From: Firmicutes bacterium UBA993 | Lineage (GTDB): Bacteria > Bacillota > Dethiobacteria > DTU022 | Direction of reading: 5' to 3' | NCBI GenBank assembly: GCA_002292015.1 | Contig: DBBD01000004.1 | Location: 1-20,506 of the forward strand | Length of the DNA stretch: 20,506 nucleotides | Shown here: positions 6,382-14,582 of the stretch, piece by piece | How positions within the stretch are numbered: position 1 is the first letter of the stretch | How the letters are laid out: every line of letters starts with the position of its first letter | Position numbers and translations under genes: made by a program | Notes under the pieces: generated by a model | What the model was told of the DNA's origin: nothing | Databases searched by the model: none | Seen by the model: the letters and a program-made list of their open reading frames with translations, nothing else

Positions 6382-8073
6382 GTGGGCATCTATTATCATT
6401 CTGTCCGCTTGGACAGGGAAAAGTGCAAAGGATGTGTAAACTGTATCAAGAAATGCCCCACTGAGGCTATCCGTGTCCGCGGGGGCAAAGCGGAAATAAA
6501 TGAAACGAAGTGTATCGACTGCGGCGAGTGCATTCGTATTTGTCCTAACCAAGCCAAGATCGTGGTCACCGACGACCTGGAAAAGCTGCAGGAATATGAA
6601 TACACGATTGCTCTACCTGCTCCCGCCCTGTTTAGCCAATTTAAACCGGAGACGGAACCAGCTGTAATCCTGGAGGCTTTGATGCGAATTGGTTTTGATC
6701 GTACTTTTGAGGTTGCGGTCGGTGCTGAACTAATTACTCAGGCAATTCGTGAAGAGATTTTGCTAAAAAGGGAGAAAAAGCCTTACATCTCGTCTGCTTG
6801 TCCGGCGGTAGTCAGATTGATACAGGTCAGGTTCCCGGGTTTGGTCTCCCATATTATTAGGGTAAGAGCGCCAATGGAGATAGCTGCCAGAATGGCCAAG
6901 GAAGCGGCTGCGCGCGAAACGAGCTTGCCGCTTTCCCGGATAGGCGCCTTTTTCATTACCCCCTGTCCGGCCAAGGCAACTGCTGCGAAACAACCGGTTG
7001 GCGATGACAATAGCTGGATTGACGGAGTTTTTAGCATGAACACTCTTTACCGCGAGTTACACCACAAGGCCAAATCCGTAACAGTGGATGCCCGCTTGCA
7101 TCAGGCAACGGGTTTGGGCATGGGATGGGGTAGGGCAGGAGGTGAAAACAAGGCCATCGGATCCGGCTCCCTTCTTTCCGTTGATGGAATTCACAGCGTC
7201 GTGGCGGTTCTGGAGGAGGTGGAAAAAAGTGGAATGGGAGAGATCGATTTTCTCGAGACTCAGGCCTGTGTGGGTGGTTGTATCGGTGGGCCGCTGGTAG
7301 TGCAAAACCCGTTTGTTTCGCGGGTGCTGATCAGGAAAATGGCTGAAAAATATGGTCGGAAACCTTTGTCAATCCCGGAAGAACAAACAGCAAAAATGGT
7401 TGCCGGGGGTTATATGGCCACCAGTAAAATCATTCAGCCTCGTCCTGTGATGCAGCTGGATGAGGATATCGGTCGGGCTTTGTCTAAAATGGTTTTGCTG
7501 GAAAAAACTTTGCAATCCCTGCCTGGTCTCGATTGCGGCTCTTGTGGTTCACCAAGCTGCCGGGCATTAGCCGAGGATATTGTCATTGGGGTTGCGTTTG
7601 AATCAGATTGTATATTTAAATTAAGAGAGCGGGTTGGGATATTGGCCAATGAAATGGTGGAGCTGGCGCAAAAGGTGCCCCCGGCAATGGGCAGGTTACA
7701 GCCGGCTGCGCGAGAGGAGGGTATAGTGAGATTGTTTTTAAGTGAAGTAGTCGAAATCCTTGATGCCGGCTTAAAGGGTGATCCTGTTGACCCATTGCGG
7801 CAGGTTACAGGCGCCTATTGTTCGGATCTTTTAAGCGATGTCATGGCCAACGCTAAAGAAGGGGATATCTGGTTTACCATTCAAACCCATCCAAACGTGG
7901 TGGCGGTAGCAAGCTTGCTGAACCTGTCTGCCGTAGTGATTACCGGAGGCAAAGAACCTGACCCGGAAACCATGGATAAGGCAAAACAGGAAAATTTGCC
8001 GCTACTGGTTACAAAAACCGGTTCTTTCGAAGCGGCCGGTAAAATTTATTGTTTTCTTCATGAAAGGAAGTAG
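6382..8073 (+). CDS. Sensory-type [FeFe]-hydrogenase with C-terminal FeS and DRTGG domains
   Basis: A 563-residue protein. Domains in order: two [4Fe-4S] ferredoxin motifs (CKGCVNCIKKCP 15-26, CIDCGECIRICP 44-55); an [FeFe]-hydrogenase H-cluster domain (about 70-355); a CxxCxxxxC...C cluster motif (C385, C388, C393, C410); and a DRTGG domain (about 446-560). The H-cluster motifs are L1 SSACPAV (C140), L2 TPCPAK (C195) and L3 ETQACVGGCIGG (C296, C300), so the cluster ligands are kept. The proton-relay Cys before C140 is Ala139, and the second half of L2 (canonical KKYE) is absent. These changes match sensory (HydS, group C/D) enzymes rather than catalytic ones. Unlike PAS-type HydS, the output end is a DRTGG domain. 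Start GTG 6382 follows GGTGA. The flanking ATPases and DRTGG protein suggest signalling; no H2 sensing is shown. Confidence 0.85.
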   Translation: MGIYYHSVRLDREKCKGCVNCIKKCPTEAIRVRGGKAEINETKCIDCGECIRICPNQAKIVVTDDLEKLQEYEYTIALPAPALFSQFKPETEPAVILEALMRIGFDRTFEVAVGAELITQAIREEILLKREKKPYISSACPAVVRLIQVRFPGLVSHIIRVRAPMEIAARMAKEAAARETSLPLSRIGAFFITPCPAKATAAKQPVGDDNSWIDGVFSMNTLYRELHHKAKSVTVDARLHQATGLGMGWGRAGGENKAIGSGSLLSVDGIHSVVAVLEEVEKSGMGEIDFLETQACVGGCIGGPLVVQNPFVSRVLIRKMAEKYGRKPLSIPEEQTAKMVAGGYMATSKIIQPRPVMQLDEDIGRALSKMVLLEKTLQSLPGLDCGSCGSPSCRALAEDIVIGVAFESDCIFKLRERVGILANEMVELAQKVPPAMGRLQPAAREEGIVRLFLSEVVEILDAGLKGDPVDPLRQVTGAYCSDLLSDVMANAKEGDIWFTIQTHPNVVAVASLLNLSAVVITGGKEPDPETMDKAKQENLPLLVTKTGSFEAAGKIYCFLHERK

Positions 8074-8110
8074 GAAATGCTGGCTTCTTGAGCAAGCAAA
8101 GATCATACTA

Positions 8111-8136
8111 GAGAGGTGGTGGCAATGGAGAAATAA
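8111..8136 (+). other. Shine-Dalgarno plus three-codon ORF in the spacer before hydC
   Basis: GAGAGGTGG at 8111-8119 is followed at correct spacing by ATG GAG AAA TAA (8125-8136). The 111-base spacer between the sensory hydrogenase and hydC is the longest gap inside an otherwise tight operon, so this may be the start of a lost gene or a minimal upstream ORF. Nothing else is seen in the spacer except the hydC Shine-Dalgarno AAGGAGGA near 8169. Confidence 0.3.
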
Positions 8137-8184
8137 CTTGCACCACAGTAGATCGATTACTAAGTCGAAGGAGGAATCTAAGCA

Positions 8185-8670
8185 ATGGATTCAATCGGAT
8201 GCCAATGCATCGAAGAGAGCTATAGTGAGTTAGAGCCATTTATAGCCCAGTATGCCGGTCAACAGACCGCCTTAATCACCGTTTTGCACAAAATTCAAGA
8301 AACTCTTGGCTTTGTGCCCTATGATCTCCAAGTAAAAGTTGCTGATACCCTGGGTGTACCCATAAGTGAAGTCTACGGGGTGATCACCTTCTATGCCTTT
8401 TTCTCCTTGAAACCAAAGGGAAAGTACAATGTATCCGTTTGTAAGGGGACCGCATGTTATGTGCGGGGGGCACCGAAAGTTTTAACCGCCTTGGAAAAAG
8501 AACTCGGTATTAAACCGGGAGATACTACCGATGACGGGAATTTTTCACTGGAAGTTGTTTACTGCCTGGGCGCATGCGGGTTGTCGCCCGTCATGACAGT
8601 TAACAAAGATGTCCACGCCCGCTTGAAACAGGAGCGAATCCCTAAAATCCTGGCACAATACGGCGAATAA
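8185..8670 (+). CDS. hydC: NuoE-like [2Fe-2S] subunit of NAD-linked hydrogenase (HydC)
   Basis: A 161-residue thioredoxin-fold subunit of the NuoE/HydC/HndA family. An N-terminal helical part (about 10-75, with TALITVLHKIQETLGFVPYD and 'EVYGVITFYAFFSLKPKGK') precedes the cluster domain. The four [2Fe-2S] ligands are visible as C86-x4-C91 and C127-x3-C131 ('CKGTAC', 'CLGAC'). Length is normal for the family. The ATG at 8185 has AAGGAGGA upstream. In electron-bifurcating hydrogenases this subunit binds next to the NuoF-like HydB and takes part in electron transfer within HydABC. The stop is one base from the start of the next gene, so the two are coupled. Confidence 0.93.
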   Translation: MDSIGCQCIEESYSELEPFIAQYAGQQTALITVLHKIQETLGFVPYDLQVKVADTLGVPISEVYGVITFYAFFSLKPKGKYNVSVCKGTACYVRGAPKVLTALEKELGIKPGDTTDDGNFSLEVVYCLGACGLSPVMTVNKDVHARLKQERIPKILAQYGE

Positions 8671-8671
8671 A

Positions 8672-9196
8672 ATGCATGAGCTGTCGCTTCACATTTTAGA
8701 CCTCTTGCAGAATTCGGCGGAAGCGGGGGCGAGCAGGGTGAGCCTGGTGGTTACAGAGGATACCCCGCAAAACTTGCTGGCAATTTATGTCGAGGATAAT
8801 GGAAAAGGCATAGCTGAGGAGATGCTGGAAAAGATTGCCGATCCCTTTACCACTACCCGAACCAGCCGCAAGGTAGGTTTAGGTTTGGCCCTCTTGAAGG
8901 CCACGGCAGAGAGCTGCGGCGGAAACCTGGAAATCAGCTCACAGCCTGCTGTGGGAACTAAGGTTTCAGCTTCGTTCCGGTTAGATCATATAGATTTACC
9001 GCCTTTGGGGAATATTGCCGCAACGATAATGGTTTTTCTTACGGGGCGTAGCGGAATGGTATTTTCCTACCGCCACTGCCGCGACGGCAAAGAATACGAA
9101 TTTTCTTCTCAGGGGGACAAGCGGTTGTCTGAGCATCCGGAATTCTTGATTAAAGTAAGAGGAATCATTGAGGCAGGTATAAAGAGCCTCAAATAG
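8672..9196 (+). CDS. GHKL-type ATP-binding protein of the hydrogenase cluster
   Basis: A 174-residue soluble protein with a histidine-kinase-like ATPase domain and no dimerisation/His-phosphotransfer helix pair. Boxes: N-box 'HILDLLQNSAEAGA' (His7, Asn14), G1 'EDNGKGI' 41-47, F-box-like 'DPFTTT' 57-62, and G2 'VGLGLALLKATAE' 68-80. The last about 70 residues (from 'DLPPLGNI') form a separate unassigned segment ending in 'FLIKVRGIIEAGIKSLK'. It starts one base after the hydC stop with no clear Shine-Dalgarno. Proteins of this type sit between hydC and hydB in many clostridial clusters and are annotated only as ATP-binding proteins. It could act with the RsbW-like protein upstream or in assembly; neither is shown. 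Confidence 0.85.
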   Translation: MHELSLHILDLLQNSAEAGASRVSLVVTEDTPQNLLAIYVEDNGKGIAEEMLEKIADPFTTTRTSRKVGLGLALLKATAESCGGNLEISSQPAVGTKVSASFRLDHIDLPPLGNIAATIMVFLTGRSGMVFSYRHCRDGKEYEFSSQGDKRLSEHPEFLIKVRGIIEAGIKSLK

Positions 9197-9208
9197 GAGG
9201 TGTTACAG

Positions 9209-9571
9209 TTGAAATCTTTGGAAGATTTGAACGCATTAAAGCAAAAGTCTTTGGATGAGTTGAAGTTAAGAGAGAGCAAGGATAGTGTCCGGATAGTGGT
9301 AGGTGTGGGCACCTGCGGTATTGCCGCCGGCGCCAGAGAGGTAGTGGGGGCATTTCTTGAAGAACTGGCCAAGCGGAATATTAGCGATGTTTCGGTTACT
9401 CAAACCGGCTGTATCGGCTTGTGTGTTAAAGAGCCTCTGGTGGATGTGGTAATACCGGGTCAACCCACGGTTACTTACGGCAACGTGGACGCATCCAAAG
9501 CTCGCCAAATTGTTGCCCAGCACGTGGTAAACGGACTGGTGGTAGGCGAGTGGGTTGTAAATAAGCTCTAA
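9209..9571 (+). CDS. Small thioredoxin-fold [2Fe-2S] protein of the hydrogenase cluster
   Basis: A 120-residue protein. The frame opens at GTG 9200, but that codon overlaps the AGGAGGTG Shine-Dalgarno (9195-9202), which points to TTG 9209 as start (MKSLEDLNALKQKSLDELKL if initiated with Met). After a charged N-terminal helix, the fold resembles the thioredoxin-like ferredoxin domain at the N-terminus of HydB. Visible cysteines are one in 'VGVGTCGIAAGA' (about residue 36) and two in 'TGCIGLCVKEP' (about 68 and 72). The fourth usual ligand position is Ala, so three cysteines are conserved in place. The pattern 'GTCGIAAGAR...CIGLCxKEPLVDV' is one I recognise from other hydrogenase operons. Likely an electron-transfer or assembly partner; exact role unknown. 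Confidence 0.82.
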   Translation: MKSLEDLNALKQKSLDELKLRESKDSVRIVVGVGTCGIAAGAREVVGAFLEELAKRNISDVSVTQTGCIGLCVKEPLVDVVIPGQPTVTYGNVDASKARQIVAQHVVNGLVVGEWVVNKL

Positions 9572-9590
9572 GTATAGGGGGAGAAGATGA

Positions 9591-12500
9591 ATGGATTTAT
9601 ATCGTTCCCATGTTCTAATTTGTACCGGCACAGGGTGTGTTTCATCAGGCAGTCATCCTACCAGGGATGCCTTGATCGAAGAACTGAAAAACCGGGGGCT
9701 AGACAAAGAGGTTAAAGTTGTTGACACCGGCTGTTTCGGGTTTTGCCAGTTTGGCCCCAATATAGTGGTTTACCCGGAGGGGACTTTTTACTGCCAGGTC
9801 GAGCCTAAAGATACTAAAGATCTGGTGGAGGAACATTTTGTCAAAGGCCGTGTGCTGGAGCGGCTCTTATATAAGGAGCCCAAAGAGCAGGTGTCTGTGG
9901 TGGACCAGGATGAGATCGACTTTTTCAAATATCAGAAGCGCCTGGTGCTCCATAACTGCGGGGTAATCGACCCGGAATCTATTGCGGAATATATCGCCCG
10001 GGATGGATACCAAGCGCTGGCCAAAGCTCTAACCAAGATGGCCCCTGTTGAAGTGATTGACTACGTTAAAAAATCGGGCCTGCGGGGCAGAGGAGGCGGC
10101 GGCTTTCCGACAGGACTAAAGTGGGAATTTGCCGCCAAAGCGCCCGAGGGGCAAAAGTATATTGTCTGTAACGGTGATGAAGGCGATCCCGGTGCATTTA
10201 TGGATCGGAGCCTGTTGGAAGGGGATCCCCATGCTGTAGTTGAGGGGATGGCCCTGGCGGGTTATGCCGTGGGTGCAGACAAGGGTTATGTCTATGTCAG
10301 GGCGGAATACCCTATCGCTGTTCATCGCTTGCTGATCGCTCTAGATCAGGCCCGCGCTCATGGGCTGCTCGGACAAAATATTTTCGATTCCGGGTTCAGC
10401 TTTGATATCGAGATTCGTCTGGGAGCAGGGGCCTTTGTTTGCGGCGAAGAGACGGCCTTGCTTACTTCAATTGAAGGCTGCCGCGGAGAGCCGCGGCCGA
10501 GGCCTCCATTTCCAGCTGTTTCCGGTTTGTGGGGTAAGCCTACGGTTATTAACAACGTAGAAACCTTTGGTAACATTGCCCAGATCATTCGTAACGGTTG
10601 GGAGTGGTTCGCTTCTATCGGTACCGAGAACAGCAAGGGGACTAAAGTATTTGCCCTGGCTGGAAAAGTTAATAATAACGGACTGGTAGAAGTGCCCATG
10701 GGGATGCCTTTAGGCCGGATCATTTACGATATCGGCGGAGGCATTCCGCAAGGAAAGAAATTCAAGGCTGCACAAACCGGCGGTCCCTCTGGAGGCTGTA
10801 TTCCTCCAGAATATTTAAATACAGCTATCGATTACGATTCCTTGCAGGAGTTGGGAACCATTATGGGCTCCGGCGGGCTAATCGTGATGGACGAAGATAC
10901 CTGTATGGTGGACCTGGCCAAATTTTTCCTTGAGTTTGTTCAGGACGAGTCTTGTGGCAAGTGTGCGCCCTGCCGGATTGGCACCAAGCGCATGCTGGAG
11001 ATACTAAGGAGAATAACCTACGGTGATGGGACCATGGCCGACTTGGACCTTTTGGTCGAGTTGGCGGAAGGCATCAAGGCTTCCGCGCTTTGTGGTCTCG
11101 GGCAGACGGCGCCTAACCCGGTGCTCAGCACCTTGCGCTATTTCCGCCATGAATATGAAGCGCATATCAAGGACAAGCGCTGTCCGGCCTCCGTCTGTGT
11201 TAACCTGTTCACATCTCCTTGTCAGAATACTTGTCCGGTGGGTATTGATGTGCCGGTTTATATTGACTTGATCAAAAACCATAATTTTGCGGAGGCCTAC
11301 AGGACTATTCAGACGGATAACCCCTTCCCGATTGTCTGTGGCCGGGTTTGTCATCATCCTTGTGAAGGAAAGTGCCGACGCAATCAACTGGACGACGCTC
11401 TGGCCATCAGGGCATTGAAGCGGTTTACCGGAGATTACCTGCTGCAAAACGGAGGTTTCCCTGTTCCAGCAGTTGAGACGGCCAAAGGTCTAAAAGTCGC
11501 GGTGGTTGGTTCCGGACCGGCCGGGCTATCGGCGGCCTTCTACCTGGCGAAAAAGGGCTACCAGGTGACAGTTTTTGAGAGCTTGCCAGTTTTAGGCGGC
11601 ATGATGGCGGTAGGCATCCCGGAGTACAGGCTGCCGAAAGCGGTGTTAAACCAGGAGATAGCGGTGATTAAGAAGATGGGTGTGGAGATCAAAACCGGCA
11701 TAAAGATCGGCAAAGATATTCCTATGTCACAGCTTTTGTCGGATTACAGCGCCGTTTTCCTGGGAGTAGGCGCTCATAAAGATCAGCTTTTAGGTTTGCC
11801 TGGAGAGGATTTGAACGGAGTTCTATCCGGGATCACGTTTTTACGTGATTTAAACCTAGGGCAAGGACCTGATCTAGCCGCTAAAAGGGTCGCGGTAATT
11901 GGTGGCGGAAACGTGGCTGCTGACGCGGCCCGCAGCGCACTGCGCTTAGGCGCTGAAGCTGTATCTCTCTACTATAGGAGAACAAAAGAAGAAATGCCGG
12001 CCATGCCTGAGGAGATCCATGAACTGGAGAAGGAAGGCATTGAGCTAAACCTGCTCGTCGCGCCGATAGCCATTACCGGTGAAAACGGCCGGGTTAAGGG
12101 TCTGACCCTAACCAAAATGGAATTGGGTGAATTTGACCGTAGCGGGCGCCGCCGCCCTGAGCCGCTGGCCGGGTCCGAGTTTACCATAGCGGCTGATGTG
12201 GTCATTGCAGCCATCGGCCAGCTTCCGGAAACCGCTGTGCTAGGGGCTGAACTTAACGTGGGGAAAGGGGAAGCGATCTTGGCAGACCCGGAAACTCTGG
12301 CTACTAACATTCCAGGCGTTTTTTCCGGCGGCGATTGCGTTACCGGACCGGATACCTTGATTGCCGCCATAGCGGCGGGAAAGAAAGCAGCCCAATCCAT
12401 CGACAAATACTTAGGCGGGGATGGTGTTGTGGTCGAACCGATCACCGTAGAACGAGTAATCGTTGGGACCATACTTGAAGAAGAAACCCCGCGGCAGCCA

Positions 12501-12608
12501 ATACCTGTTCGCCATGTTGAGGGCTTCCTTGAGATCGAGCTTGGCTATACCCTGGAACAAGCGGTAGCCGAAGCAGCACGTTGTTTCCGCTGTGACGTAA
12601 CTGACTAA
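9591..12608 (+). CDS. hydB: HydB (NuoF-like) fused to a GltD/NfnB-like FAD-NAD(P) oxidoreductase
   Basis: A 1005-residue fusion. Residues 1-95: thioredoxin-fold [2Fe-2S] domain (C11, C16, C48, C52). About 115-530: NuoF core with the FMN/NADH motifs 'GRGGGGFPTGLKWEF' (166-180), 'CNGDEGDPGAF' (193-203) and 'CGEETALLTSIEG' (284-296), and the [4Fe-4S] site 'CGKCAPCR' (455-462) with C501. About 531-620: an eight-cysteine linker (C531, C536, C544, C548, C583, C587, C591, C595) like the adaptor of GltD and dihydropyrimidine dehydrogenase. About 634-945: GltD/NfnB module with 'GSGPAGLSAAF' (FAD), 'GGGNVAADAA' plus 'YYRRTKEEMPA' (NADPH type) and 'GGDCVTGPDTLIAAIAAG'. It ends 'EAARCFRCD'. The two C-terminal [4Fe-4S] ferredoxin motifs of ordinary HydB are replaced by this module. 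The ATG at 9591 follows GGGGGAG. Likely a soluble complex with HydA and HydC. Confidence 0.92.
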   Translation: MDLYRSHVLICTGTGCVSSGSHPTRDALIEELKNRGLDKEVKVVDTGCFGFCQFGPNIVVYPEGTFYCQVEPKDTKDLVEEHFVKGRVLERLLYKEPKEQVSVVDQDEIDFFKYQKRLVLHNCGVIDPESIAEYIARDGYQALAKALTKMAPVEVIDYVKKSGLRGRGGGGFPTGLKWEFAAKAPEGQKYIVCNGDEGDPGAFMDRSLLEGDPHAVVEGMALAGYAVGADKGYVYVRAEYPIAVHRLLIALDQARAHGLLGQNIFDSGFSFDIEIRLGAGAFVCGEETALLTSIEGCRGEPRPRPPFPAVSGLWGKPTVINNVETFGNIAQIIRNGWEWFASIGTENSKGTKVFALAGKVNNNGLVEVPMGMPLGRIIYDIGGGIPQGKKFKAAQTGGPSGGCIPPEYLNTAIDYDSLQELGTIMGSGGLIVMDEDTCMVDLAKFFLEFVQDESCGKCAPCRIGTKRMLEILRRITYGDGTMADLDLLVELAEGIKASALCGLGQTAPNPVLSTLRYFRHEYEAHIKDKRCPASVCVNLFTSPCQNTCPVGIDVPVYIDLIKNHNFAEAYRTIQTDNPFPIVCGRVCHHPCEGKCRRNQLDDALAIRALKRFTGDYLLQNGGFPVPAVETAKGLKVAVVGSGPAGLSAAFYLAKKGYQVTVFESLPVLGGMMAVGIPEYRLPKAVLNQEIAVIKKMGVEIKTGIKIGKDIPMSQLLSDYSAVFLGVGAHKDQLLGLPGEDLNGVLSGITFLRDLNLGQGPDLAAKRVAVIGGGNVAADAARSALRLGAEAVSLYYRRTKEEMPAMPEEIHELEKEGIELNLLVAPIAITGENGRVKGLTLTKMELGEFDRSGRRRPEPLAGSEFTIAADVVIAAIGQLPETAVLGAELNVGKGEAILADPETLATNIPGVFSGGDCVTGPDTLIAAIAAGKKAAQSIDKYLGGDGVVVEPITVERVIVGTILEEETPRQPIPVRHVEGFLEIELGYTLEQAVAEAARCFRCDVTD

Positions 12609-12632
12609 CAGGTCATAGGAAGGAGATAGAAA

Positions 12633-14372
12633 ATGAAACTGATAACCTTAAAAGTTGATAATCAACCAGTTCAGGTTGAAGCGGGGACCACTATCCTGGA
12701 GGCGGCGAAAAAGGTAGGGGTGGAAATACCCACTTTATGTTACATGGAAAAGATTAATGCTATAGGTGCTTGTCGTATCTGTGTCGTGGAGATAAAGGGA
12801 ACAAAAGTCTTGCAGCCGGCTTGTGTAACCCCTGTTGCCCCGGACATGGAGGTCTACACCAGTACCACGGCTGTGCGTAAGGCGCGCAACTTAACGCTGG
12901 AGTTGATTTTGTCTAACCACCCCTTTGAGTGTCTCACCTGCATTCGGAACCAGAATTGTGAGCTGCAGAGCTTGGCGGAGACTTTTGGCATTAGGGAAGT
13001 CCGTTTCCCGGGAGAAAACCCGCCGTACAAAGCGGATTACTCTTCTCCTTCAGTGGTGAGGGAACCGGAAAAGTGTATTCTCTGCCGCCGCTGCGCGGCG
13101 GTATGTGATAAAGTGCAAACCGTCAATGCCATTGCACTCCAGGAGCGTGGTTTTAACACTACTGTTGCGCCGGCTCATCACCGCCCCCTGGCAGAATCCG
13201 TCTGTATTAATTGCGGACAGTGCACGCTGGTTTGCCCAACGGCAGCCCTGCACGAGAATGACGAAATTGAGCGGGTGTGGGCCGCCTTGAACGATCCCAA
13301 GAAGCATGTTATTGTTCAGACTGCTCCGGCAACCAGGGTGTCGCTGGGTGAGGAGTTCGGCATGACCTCAGGCAGCATCGTAACGGGCCAGATGGTTTCA
13401 GCCCTGAAGATGCTTGGGTTTGATAAGGTGTTTGATACGGATTTTACAGCCGATCTTACGATCATAGAAGAAGGAAATGAGCTGCTCCACCGGGTTAAGA
13501 CCGGCGGAACCCTGCCGATGGTTACCTCATGCAGCCCTGGCTGGATTAAATTCATTGAGCATTTTTACCCTGATCTTCTGCCTAACTTGTCAACCTGTAA
13601 GTCTCCCCAGCAGATGTTTGGCGCTTTGGCTAAAACCTATTATGCGGAAAAAATGGGCCTTGATCCGGCAGATATCTTCGTGGTTTCGTACATGCCCTGC
13701 ACGGCTAAGAAGTATGAGGCCCGGCGGCCGGAGATGCAAAGCAGCGGCTACCCCGACATTGACGTAGTGCTTACAACCAGAGAAGTAGGCCGCATGCTGC
13801 GCCAGGCCGGCATTAACTTTACCGCACTGCCTGCCCGGGATTACGACGATCCCCTGGGCATATCAACAGGGGCCGGTGTTATTTTCGGCGCCACTGGCGG
13901 CGTGATGGAAGCGGCCCTGCGCACAGCCTACGAGCTAGTTACCGGTCAGGAACTGTCGTCGCTTGATTTTAATGATGTCAGGGGGCTGCAAGGAGTTAAA
14001 GAGGCGGCCGTCGAAGTAGGCAGCCTGACAGTAAAGGTAGCTGTCGCTCACGGCCTGGGGAACGCCCGCAGCTTGATGGAAGCCGTTAAAAGCGGCTCGG
14101 CCGACTATCACTTCATCGAGATTATGTGCTGTCCCGGTGGCTGTATCGGCGGCGGGGGTCAACCGATTCCCACCAACCTGGAGATCAGAGCCGATCGGAT
14201 AAAAGCCATTTACATGGCTGATGAGTTGATGGTGATGCGGAAGTCCCATTTAAACCCGGCGGTGCAACAGCTCTACAAAGAGTTCTTGGGTGAGCCCCTG
14301 GGCCACAAGTCCCATGAGCTACTGCATACCCATTACCAGGCTAGGGATAAATTTTTAATCCCGGCAACTTAA
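12633..14372 (+). CDS. hydA: Catalytic [FeFe]-hydrogenase subunit HydA
   Basis: A 579-residue M3-type hydrogenase. Order: [2Fe-2S] domain (C36, C47, C50, C64); His-Cys3 [4Fe-4S] site (H96, C100, C103, C109); two ferredoxin clusters (C148, C151, C154, C158; C191, C194, C197, C201); and the H-cluster domain from about 225. H-cluster motifs are L1 TSCSPGW (298-304), L2 MPCTAKKYE (354-362) and L3 EIMCCPGGCIGGGGQP (496-511). L2 and L3 are complete, as expected for an active enzyme. L1 has Ser301 in place of the second Cys of the textbook TSCCPGW. A C-terminal tail of about 60 residues ('VQQLYKEFLGEPLGHKSHELLHTHY') is the usual small-subunit-like segment. AAGGAG precedes ATG 12633. With HydB and HydC it should form or use H2 with NAD(P)H and reduced ferredoxin. 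Confidence 0.96.
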   Translation: MKLITLKVDNQPVQVEAGTTILEAAKKVGVEIPTLCYMEKINAIGACRICVVEIKGTKVLQPACVTPVAPDMEVYTSTTAVRKARNLTLELILSNHPFECLTCIRNQNCELQSLAETFGIREVRFPGENPPYKADYSSPSVVREPEKCILCRRCAAVCDKVQTVNAIALQERGFNTTVAPAHHRPLAESVCINCGQCTLVCPTAALHENDEIERVWAALNDPKKHVIVQTAPATRVSLGEEFGMTSGSIVTGQMVSALKMLGFDKVFDTDFTADLTIIEEGNELLHRVKTGGTLPMVTSCSPGWIKFIEHFYPDLLPNLSTCKSPQQMFGALAKTYYAEKMGLDPADIFVVSYMPCTAKKYEARRPEMQSSGYPDIDVVLTTREVGRMLRQAGINFTALPARDYDDPLGISTGAGVIFGATGGVMEAALRTAYELVTGQELSSLDFNDVRGLQGVKEAAVEVGSLTVKVAVAHGLGNARSLMEAVKSGSADYHFIEIMCCPGGCIGGGGQPIPTNLEIRADRIKAIYMADELMVMRKSHLNPAVQQLYKEFLGEPLGHKSHELLHTHYQARDKFLIPAT

Positions 14373-14387
14373 AGCAGAGTGTCAAGG

Positions 14388-14432
14388 CCGGCTTCTGGAG
14401 GTAAGGGGCTGCACCTGAGCTCAAGGAGCCGG
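14388..14432. repeat. Inverted repeat after hydA
   Basis: CCGGCT 14388-14393 and AGCCGG 14427-14432 pair around a 33-base loop that itself contains AGGT/ACCT. No T-run follows, so this is not a typical terminator. It lies in the 210-base spacer between hydA and the TM1266-type gene, where no ORF is seen, and could reduce downstream expression or mark an RNA processing site. Confidence 0.3.
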
Positions 14433-14582
14433 TTATCTGTCTTGCGGATCATGTTCTAATCGAGCTAAACTAATGTCGTCTCTATCCTTGATACCGCCGG
14501 CAGAATGTAGGACTTTGTGTTAAATAGAAGACCCGTCCCTTGAAAGTCAGATCGACATTTTGAGGAAAGGAGGTTATTATTG

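Noticed and set aside
11972..12472. A 166-codon antisense open frame opposite the hydB FAD module
   Set aside because: It is Ser/Pro/Thr-rich low-complexity sequence, as expected for the reverse of a GC-biased coding frame, has no ribosome-binding site and lies wholly inside a clear gene.
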